Shown here piece after piece: positions 1-5,515 of a stretch of DNA of 8,974 bases (its first letter is position 1; each line of letters opens with the position of its first letter). The notes under the pieces were generated by a model, which saw nothing but the letters and a program-made list of their open reading frames with translations, was not told the DNA's origin and did no database searches. The DNA is taken from assembly GCA_036558125.1 (NCBI GenBank), contig DATBGE010000085.1, forward strand, positions 1 through 8,974. Reading direction: 5' to 3'. The translations under genes and the position numbers were made by a program. This DNA comes from DATBGE01 sp036558125. Its GTDB lineage: Bacteria > Gemmatimonadota > Gemmatimonadetes > Gemmatimonadales > GWC2-71-9.

Positions 1-174
1 TCGCTCGGCGCCGATCACCGCCGCGAGCTCCGGTCGGAGCACCTTGACCGCGACTTTGCGCTCGTGCTTCAGGTCCTGGGCGAGATAGACCGTGGCCATG
101 CCGCCCTGGCCCAGCTCCCGCTCGATGCGGTAGCGGTCGGCGAGGGCAGCCGAGAGTCGCTGGTCGATGGTCAA
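1..174 (-). CDS. Ser/Thr protein kinase, N-terminal part (kinase A, cut by left edge)
   Basis: Only the first 58 codons are in the window, and the frame is open to base 1. The protein begins with a short leader, then LADRYRIERELGQGGMATVY, the glycine-rich ATP-binding loop of a Hanks-type Ser/Thr kinase. VAVK follows, with the ATP-binding lysine at residue 44, then a PEL-AAVIGAER stretch leading towards helix C. The catalytic loop, any membrane segment and the sensor domain lie outside the window. I chose TTG at 172-174 because it gives the same 11-residue leader before LADRY as the upstream relic copy. An in-frame GTG at 190-192 would add six residues. Neither start has a good Shine-Dalgarno sequence. 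The first codons are built from 7-bp repeat units. Family assignment is firm; substrate and sensor are unknown. Confidence 0.93.
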   Translation of the reverse strand, partial: MTIDQRLSAALADRYRIERELGQGGMATVYLAQDLKHERKVAVKVLRPELAAVIGAER

Positions 175-181
175 CGGTGGC
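94..181 (-). repeat. Direct repeat, copy 1 (5' end of kinase A)
   Basis: This 88-bp stretch matches 383-470 at a constant offset of 289 bp with five differences by my count. It covers the first 27 codons of kinase A plus seven bases upstream of its TTG. The match stops abruptly at both ends, so it marks a duplication of a kinase gene start and not just family-level similarity. Confidence 0.9.
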
Positions 182-184
182 CTG

Positions 185-463
185 TCATTCACGCGGCATG
201 ATGGACAGCGAGTCGGCGGCTGAAGCCCCCACTCGGCTGGTGTCACTAAAGTGACTGGGACTCCGCGACCCAGGTCGCTTCAGCGACAATCGCCGAGTCG
301 CGACCGAGGGTCCCTTGGGAGCGCGTAAGTGCGACCCGGACCCGAGGAAGTCCTTGAGGGTCGCCTCAGCGACGGACCGGCAGGCCATGCCTCCCTTGCC
401 CAGCTCCCGCTCGATGCGGTAGCGGTCGGCGAGGGCGGTCGAGAGACGCTGGTCGATGGTCAA
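185..463 (-). pseudogene. Truncated kinase N-terminus relic fused to palindromic sequence
   Basis: A 92-codon frame opens at TTG (461-463). Residues 1-27 copy the N-terminus of kinase A, ending at ELGKGGMA. Homology ends exactly at base 383, and the remaining 65 codons read through a palindrome-rich segment with no kinase sequence: no ATP-binding lysine, HRD or DFG. It ends in TGA at 185-187, about ten bases before the TTG start of kinase A. The likely explanation is a broken duplicate of a kinase 5' end. A small expressed protein or a leader peptide for kinase A cannot be excluded, but nothing in the tail resembles a protein domain and no Shine-Dalgarno sequence precedes the start. Confidence 0.7.
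209..373. repeat. Cluster of four small palindromes with CTnnAG-like core
   Basis: Four inverted repeats lie in a 201-bp segment (182-382) between the two direct-repeat copies. At 218-227 is GGCTGAAGCC, inside an outer CGAGT/ACTCG stem (209-213 with 231-235). At 242-255 is GTCACTAAAGTGAC and at 274-287 GTCGCTTCAGCGAC, both with perfect 6-bp arms. At 360-373 is GTCGCCTCAGCGAC, with 5-bp arms. All have a two-base centre flanked by CT and AG, the last having CC in place of CT. GCGAC/GTCGC pentamers recur between them (265-269, 298-305, 331-335). They look like members of a dispersed palindromic repeat family. None is followed by a T-run on either strand, so they are not classical terminators. 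Confidence 0.75.
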
Positions 464-470
464 CGGTGGC
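383..470 (-). repeat. Direct repeat, copy 2 (kinase relic)
   Basis: This is the partner of 94-181, at an offset of 289 bp, with five differences over 88 bp. It sits inside the relic frame and overlaps the heptamer array at its upstream end. The 201-bp palindrome segment separates the two copies. Confidence 0.9.
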
Positions 471-505
471 TGGTCAAGGGTCGATGGTCGATGGTCAATG
501 GTCCT
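450..505. repeat. Heptamer tandem array, eight units
   Basis: Eight consecutive 7-bp units run from 450 to 505. On the plus strand the consensus is TGGTCRA: TGGTCGA, TGGTCAA, CGGTGGC, TGGTCAA, GGGTCGA, TGGTCGA, TGGTCAA, TGGTCCT. On the coding (minus) strand the unit reads TYGACCA. The array begins 7 bp after the stop codon of the propeller kinase (513) and runs into the relic, whose TTG start is the first three bases of one unit. Kinase A retains three units (161-181). The repeat is seen directly; its role is unknown. Confidence 0.88.
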
Positions 506-512
506 CTGAACC

Positions 513-3167
513 TCATCGGCGTGCCACAGTGGCGAAGGGATTCAGTACCAGCCGGATGGAACGCGCCGAGTGCTCGGTGGTCGGCACCTTGATCAGAAAG
601 CGCTTGCCATCAGGGGCCATGGCGTAGGGCCGCCCGGTCATGTTGGTCAGCCGCTGTGGAGCGATCAACCTGGGAGAATCAAATCGGGGTGGGGACCCAC
701 GGTGAAACCCTGCGACATACAGCTGTGACCCTGAAGGGAAGAAGATCTCATCTCCGCTCGGCGACCACGAGGGTACATCGCCCTCGAGCTGGCCGGAGAC
801 GCGATACACCTCGCCCGTGATCGGGTAGGGCTCGAGAAATACGCCCCCATTCCTGCCGAGATACACAATCCACTTGCCGTCCGGGGAGAATGCGGGCTGG
901 TAGGCTCCGTCACTCGTCGATACCCTGAGTTCCTGAGGGGTGCTCTTGCCGTTCAGCGAGAGGACGAATGTCGAGTCAACCGATGAGTCCATGAGCAGGA
1001 GGCGCCCATCCCTGGAGGCCGACGATGGGTTGAAGCGACTCCGGCTCACGGTGTCCACCTGCCCTGGCCGAGCGGGGTTGATCCGAACCAATCCGACGCT
1101 GGAGAGACAGGCAAAGATGCCCCGGGCATCCGCGCTCCAGCGAATCTCGCTTGAGCAGAGACCGGTCAGCAAACGCTGTCGCTCCCGGCTCTGAAGGTCG
1201 TAGACCCAGAGCTCGAGAGTCCCGGAAATTGCCGGTATGACCACCGCAAGTCGGGTCCCATCAGGAGCCACATCGCTCTCGAGCGATTGGGCAGGAGGAA
1301 ACGGCAGGGTGTCGAGCCGCCCGGTCCGATTGAGCCAGGCCAGGACGCCGACATCTGAGTTGGCCCCCGGCACATAGGCCAGGGTGCCGTCTCCTGCGAG
1401 CGTGGCCTGGCTGTGAGTAGTCCAGGACTCGCGACGGACCCCGAGTGCGATGGTGACCGGCTCGCCATGGGTCTCGAGTCGCTCGGCATCAAAGCCGACG
1501 GCCAGGAGCGTCCCATCTTCACGGGTGTAGATCAGCATGCCGTCGCCATACCTGGGCGTGGTGCCGATCAATGCATCCTCGGGGATGGGCGTGCTGTCCT
1601 GCCATGACCGCGCGATACCCTTCCGGACCAGGATCCGGGTTTCTCCTCCCGGCATCGAACGCACCGCGAGAATGGTGAAACCCTCTGCCAGTTTGACGGT
1701 GCTCAGCAGCCAGTGCCCACCCGGAAGGTAGCTGACGGTCTTGCTGTACCCGAGCGCGGAATTCGCGACCGGCACCGCCGGTCCACCGTCGGCCGAGACT
1801 TGGACGAACGCTGCACCCGACTGGCTCAGGAAGGCGATGGTTCCTTGCTCCGACCAGGCGGCGCCAGTGGAAAGGGGGGCGTCGGCAAGGACCGATACCG
1901 GGCCGCCGCCCAGCGGCACCTTCTTGAGCTGATTGTCGGCCATGAACCCGATCCACACTCCGTCGGGCGAGAAGAACGGGCCGTAAGCCCCTTCGGTGCC
2001 CGCAATGGGAGTGGTTTCGAACCGGTCGAGTCGACGCAGATACAGTCGAGGCCGTCCGACAGCTCCGCCGACGTAGACCAGGCTTTGCCCATCGGGTGAG
2101 AGCGCCAGCGCCGTCTGGCCCACCCCGACCGGTGCCTCACCCACGAACTCGATGGGTGCCGAGTCGGGCAGGGCGAGATCCAGCCTCATGGTTGTGACAT
2201 TGTGAACCGACTTTCCCGGCCGGAACCAGCCCCAGGCGGCGATTGCCGCGATGACCGCCAGGGCGGCATAGAGCCCGGCTCGGCGCCTCGGCGGCTGAGA
2301 GGCACGGCCCATCGACGTGATTCGGCGAGCCGTGGTCGGGTTCCCGCTGAGCGCGGCGGTATACTCGGCTGCGGTTCCGAACCGATCGGCCGGCAGTTTC
2401 TGGAGAGCCGTGAGCACCGCCTCCTCGACCTGGGGCGGCACGGTCTTTCGCTGCAGGATGAGCGACCGCGGCTCTTCCGTCATCATTTTGGCGACGATGG
2501 CTTGCGCGGTCGGACCGGTGAACGGCGGCTCGCCGACCAGCATCTCGTAGGTGACGCAGCCCAGGGCGTAGATGTCGGAGCGCGCAGTGATCTCCCGTTC
2601 CCCCATCGCCTGCTCGGGACTCATGTAGGTCGGGGTGCCGAGCGACATGCCGGTCTCGGTCATCCGGGTGCCGCCTCCGCTCGCGGCCGCGAGGGCGATG
2701 CCGAAGTCGGCCACCAGAGCCTGGCCGTCGTGCAGCAGGATGTTCTCGGGTTTGATGTCGCGGTGAATCACGCCGTGGCGGTGGGCGTAGTCGAGGGCCG
2801 ACGCGACTTCGGTGGCGATCCGCACCGCGTCCGCAATCGAAAGTTGCTTCTCCCGGGTCAGCCGGTCGCGCAGACTCTCGCCTTCGACGAAAGGCATCAC
2901 GTAGTACGCGGTGCCCAGGACCTCACCGGAATCAATCAATCCGAGAATGTGCGGGTGCTGGAGTGCCGCGATGGTGCGAATCTCGCGAACGAACCGCTCG
3001 GCCCCGATCACGGCGGCCAGCTCGGGCCGCAGTACCTTGATCGCGACCTTGCGATGATGTTTGAGATCATCTGCCAGGTACACGGTGGCCATGCCGCCCT
3101 GGCCCAGCTCCCGCTCGATGTGGTAGCGGTCGGCGAGGCTGGTGCGGAGGGTATCCATCGCGGTCAT
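513..3167 (-). CDS. Membrane Ser/Thr protein kinase with PD40 beta-propeller sensor (kinase B)
   Basis: This 884-residue Hanks-type kinase phosphorylates Ser/Thr on unknown targets. The kinase domain spans about residues 14-275, with glycine loop LGQGGMATVY, ATP-binding K44, helix C E62, catalytic HRDIKPEN (D137), DFG at 154-156 and SPE in place of APE at 183-185, so it should be active. A single hydrophobic helix at about 297-315 follows a basic RRR stretch, placing the kinase in the cytoplasm and the rest outside. Residues 325-884 carry PD40/WD40-like blades: LSPDGQSLVYV, FSPDGVWIGFM, APDGTRLAVV, FSPDGKWIVYL, WSPSGDEIFF, APDGKRFLIK. This predicts a periplasmic propeller sensor. The ATG at 3165-3167 overlaps the stop of the upstream kinase as ATGA, with no clear Shine-Dalgarno sequence, so translational coupling is likely. 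A second in-frame ATG three codons on is an alternative. The frame is open upstream to 3956, but that part lies within the other kinase gene and is not kinase-like. Confidence 0.95.
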   Translation of the reverse strand: MTAMDTLRTSLADRYHIERELGQGGMATVYLADDLKHHRKVAIKVLRPELAAVIGAERFVREIRTIAALQHPHILGLIDSGEVLGTAYYVMPFVEGESLRDRLTREKQLSIADAVRIATEVASALDYAHRHGVIHRDIKPENILLHDGQALVADFGIALAAASGGGTRMTETGMSLGTPTYMSPEQAMGEREITARSDIYALGCVTYEMLVGEPPFTGPTAQAIVAKMMTEEPRSLILQRKTVPPQVEEAVLTALQKLPADRFGTAAEYTAALSGNPTTARRITSMGRASQPPRRRAGLYAALAVIAAIAAWGWFRPGKSVHNVTTMRLDLALPDSAPIEFVGEAPVGVGQTALALSPDGQSLVYVGGAVGRPRLYLRRLDRFETTPIAGTEGAYGPFFSPDGVWIGFMADNQLKKVPLGGGPVSVLADAPLSTGAAWSEQGTIAFLSQSGAAFVQVSADGGPAVPVANSALGYSKTVSYLPGGHWLLSTVKLAEGFTILAVRSMPGGETRILVRKGIARSWQDSTPIPEDALIGTTPRYGDGMLIYTREDGTLLAVGFDAERLETHGEPVTIALGVRRESWTTHSQATLAGDGTLAYVPGANSDVGVLAWLNRTGRLDTLPFPPAQSLESDVAPDGTRLAVVIPAISGTLELWVYDLQSRERQRLLTGLCSSEIRWSADARGIFACLSSVGLVRINPARPGQVDTVSRSRFNPSSASRDGRLLLMDSSVDSTFVLSLNGKSTPQELRVSTSDGAYQPAFSPDGKWIVYLGRNGGVFLEPYPITGEVYRVSGQLEGDVPSWSPSGDEIFFPSGSQLYVAGFHRGSPPRFDSPRLIAPQRLTNMTGRPYAMAPDGKRFLIKVPTTEHSARSIRLVLNPFATVARR

Positions 3168-5437
3168 GCGCTGAACTCTGCCACTCGACGTTCCGCCTTG
3201 GCCGCAATCCGGCCGAACGCCGGCGTCTCCCGAAGCGGAGCCATGAAAGGACAGTGCTGGGCGATGAAGTCGTACGGGTAGAACCCCCGGTCCACCGCCC
3301 GCTCCAGCAGCTCGAGCGCCCGAGCCGGGTCTCCAGCCATGGCGAAGGACTCCGATATATGGAATGTGTGATGGGAATCCAGCGGATCGACGTCCAGCTG
3401 ATTGAGCATTTCGAGTGCAGCGCCAGGGCGACCCTGCAGCGCGTCCACCAGCGAGGCGAGCTGGATGGTATAAGGCATGGTCGGCACGTGGGCCCGCATC
3501 CAGTCGGCCTGGACCGCGGCGTCCGCGACTCGCCCGATCAGCGCATAGGTGTACCCCAATCCCCAATGCATGATCGGGCTCTCCGGATCCAGCGATACCG
3601 CCTTTTCCAGTGCGTCCACCCGGCCACCAAGGCGCCCGACAAACCATTCCATAACTCCCACCAGGATCCAGGCGAACGGGGAGAGTGGGTCGACCCGCGT
3701 GAGGCGCTGGGCCAGCTCGGCCGCCGCCTCGGTCTGTCCAGCTGCCTGGAGGGAAATGCCCAGGCTGAACAGCACGTCGGGGTCGGTGGGATCGATCTCG
3801 AGGGAGCGACGAAGATGGCGCACGGCATCCTGGAGCTCGCCCCGTTCGTATCCCACATACCCGAGCAACGCGTGCCCAAAGGGCGCATTCGGCACCAGGC
3901 GGATGAGGTCTCTGGCCTCGGCTTCGATCCGGTCGAGGGGCGAATCCACGGTACACACGCCGGCGCGCACCTGGGTATAGAGCATGAACGCCTTGAGAGA
4001 CCGAAGCGCCGGGGTCTCTCCTTCAATGGCAATCGCCTGCTGGATGAGCCCCTCGGCGCGGACAGTCGAGACGCCCCACCGCCGAAGCTCGTCCCGGGCG
4101 CGCAGGTAGGCCTCGAAGGCGCGGGCGTTCTGAATCGGCCGGGCGGAGAGGCGGGAATCCTCCGAAGCAGTGAGTTTCACCTCCAGGGCATGGACAATGG
4201 CGCGGGAGACCCGCTCCTGCAGGTCGAAAACGTCGTCCATCGTCCCACTGTACTTCTCGGCCCAGAGCTGCGCGTCGTTCTGCGCATCGATCAACTGCGC
4301 CGTGATCCGGAGCGAGTTGCCCGCCTTCCTCACACTTCCTTCCAGTACGTAGCGCACCTGGAGTTCGGTCCCGATGGCGCGAATCCCCTTGGTAGTTCCC
4401 TTGAGCTGCATCGAGGAGGTCCGCGAGATCACCCGTAATTCGCGAACTCCGGCCAGATCCGTGATCAGTTCCTCGGTCAGGCCATCGCTGAAATACTCGT
4501 TCTCCGGATCGGCGCTCTGATTGACGAATGGGAGGATGACAATTCCTCCGGCCGAACGGGTGGCGGTCGGCTTGATCGGAGCGTGGTCGCCGCTCGTTCG
4601 GGCGATCCGGTCGCACTCCGCCCGGATATCGACGGCGCTCTGCCACCGCTCGCCCGGCTCTTTCGCGAGACAGCGCATGATCACGCTCTCGAGTCCCGCC
4701 GGACAGTCGCCACGAAAGGTCGAGACAGCTTGGGGCGTCTTGGTGATGTGAGCCGCGAGGACGGCTTGAGCCGTCGGCTCCACGAATGGGGTTCTGCCTG
4801 CGAGTAGCTCGTAGGCCAGGATTCCCAGCGCATAGATGTCGGCGCGATGGTCGATCGCCGGGTCGGCCGCCACTTGTTCCGGCGCCATGTAGGCAGGAGT
4901 GCCCACTGCCACGCCGGCAGTGGTAATGCTCCCCTCCATCGCCCCCTCGTTCACCGCGCGGGCGACACCGAAATCGCTCACCAGCGCGTGTCCTCCCGTC
5001 AGCATCACGTTCTCGGGCTTGATGTCGCGATGCACCACTCCTCTGGAATGCGCAAAGGCGAGCGCATCGGCTACCTCACCGAGAATCCTGAGTCCCTCAT
5101 CCAGTGGAAGACTGCCCTCGCGCCGAAGCCGAGCGCCCAGGCTCTCGCCGTCGATCCAGGGCATGGTGTAATAGAGGAGGCCTTCGGCCACGCCGGAGTC
5201 GTGCAACGGAACGATGTGAGGATGGCTCAGATTCGCCGCGATCCGGATCTCACGCAGAAACCGCTCGGCCCCGACCGAGGCGGAAAGCTCGGGCTTCAGG
5301 ACCTTGATCGCGACCTTGCGGCCGTGCTTCAAGTCCTCCGCCAGGTAGACGGTCGCCATCCCACCATGCCCCAACTCCCGCTCGATGCTGTAGCGGTCGG
5401 CTAGGGCAGTGGTGAGGTGCGGCGAGATCTCTCGCAA
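3164..5437 (-). CDS. Ser/Thr protein kinase with TolB-like domain and TPR repeats (kinase C)
   Basis: This protein has 757 residues. A Hanks-type kinase domain fills about residues 16-275: LGHGGMATVY, K45, HRDIKPEN (D138), DFG 155-157, MAPEQ with APE at 185-187. All key residues are present. Residues 298-395 form a TolB-like N-terminal domain (COG5616 style), with LPFVNQSAD, EYFSDGLTEELI and VLEGSVRKAGNSLRI. From about 430 to the end are TPR-type helical repeats, for example GHALLGYVGYERGELQDA and RRSLEIDP-TDPDVLFSLG, which usually bind proteins. No membrane helix lies between the kinase and TolB-like parts, so the protein is predicted cytoplasmic, unlike its partner. The start is TTG at 5435-5437; an in-frame TGA lies 21 bases further upstream, inside the repeat array. 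No Shine-Dalgarno sequence is visible. It is co-transcribed with the propeller kinase (ATGA overlap at 3164-3167). Target and signal are unknown. Confidence 0.95.
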   Translation of the reverse strand: MREISPHLTTALADRYSIERELGHGGMATVYLAEDLKHGRKVAIKVLKPELSASVGAERFLREIRIAANLSHPHIVPLHDSGVAEGLLYYTMPWIDGESLGARLRREGSLPLDEGLRILGEVADALAFAHSRGVVHRDIKPENVMLTGGHALVSDFGVARAVNEGAMEGSITTAGVAVGTPAYMAPEQVAADPAIDHRADIYALGILAYELLAGRTPFVEPTAQAVLAAHITKTPQAVSTFRGDCPAGLESVIMRCLAKEPGERWQSAVDIRAECDRIARTSGDHAPIKPTATRSAGGIVILPFVNQSADPENEYFSDGLTEELITDLAGVRELRVISRTSSMQLKGTTKGIRAIGTELQVRYVLEGSVRKAGNSLRITAQLIDAQNDAQLWAEKYSGTMDDVFDLQERVSRAIVHALEVKLTASEDSRLSARPIQNARAFEAYLRARDELRRWGVSTVRAEGLIQQAIAIEGETPALRSLKAFMLYTQVRAGVCTVDSPLDRIEAEARDLIRLVPNAPFGHALLGYVGYERGELQDAVRHLRRSLEIDPTDPDVLFSLGISLQAAGQTEAAAELAQRLTRVDPLSPFAWILVGVMEWFVGRLGGRVDALEKAVSLDPESPIMHWGLGYTYALIGRVADAAVQADWMRAHVPTMPYTIQLASLVDALQGRPGAALEMLNQLDVDPLDSHHTFHISESFAMAGDPARALELLERAVDRGFYPYDFIAQHCPFMAPLRETPAFGRIAAKAERRVAEFSA

Positions 5438-5440
5438 GCA

Positions 5441-5513
5441 GTCAGGTGTCAGGGGTCAGGGATTGCCGATTGCTGATTAGTCCGCCGGTCCGCCGGTCCG
5501 CCTCGTCCGCCGG
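5441..5513. repeat. Three adjoining short tandem arrays in the spacer before kinase C
   Basis: The 78-bp gap between the peptidase stop (5516) and the kinase C start (5437) is nearly all tandem repeat. On the plus strand, 5441-5461 is three heptamers (GTCAGGT, GTCAGGG, GTCAGGG). Bases 5462-5479 are 7-bp units ATTGCCG and ATTGCTG followed by a partial ATTA. Bases 5481-5513 are TCCGCCGG twice, TCCGCCTCG (9 bp), then TCCGCCGG. The first array stops 3 bp upstream of the kinase TTG start. I see no hairpin terminator or convincing promoter, so transcription may run through from the peptidase or start within the repeats. Confidence 0.85.
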
Positions 5514-5515
5514 TC

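Noticed and set aside
360..373. A hairpin acting as rho-independent terminator after the propeller kinase
   Set aside because: The stem is only five pairs and no T-run follows on either strand; it fits better as one of the local palindrome family.
450..505. A promoter based on repeated TTGACC, resembling a -35 box
   Set aside because: No -10-like hexamer lies at suitable spacing on the minus strand, and the TTGACC copies are explained by the heptamer repeat.
3168..3956. An upstream extension of the propeller kinase frame, giving a 1147-residue product
   Set aside because: This part lies wholly within the TPR region of the other kinase gene, is rich in Arg/Gly/Pro with no domain, and the ATG at 3165-3167 gives the leader length seen in the other kinases.
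2202..4438. Long plus-strand open frames (2202-3281 and 3254-4438)
   Set aside because: They are antisense to well-supported kinase genes and their translations are low-complexity without recognisable motifs, as expected for shadows in GC-rich DNA.
5441..5513. A CRISPR-like array
   Set aside because: Units are 7-8 bp without spacers, so these are simple tandem repeats.
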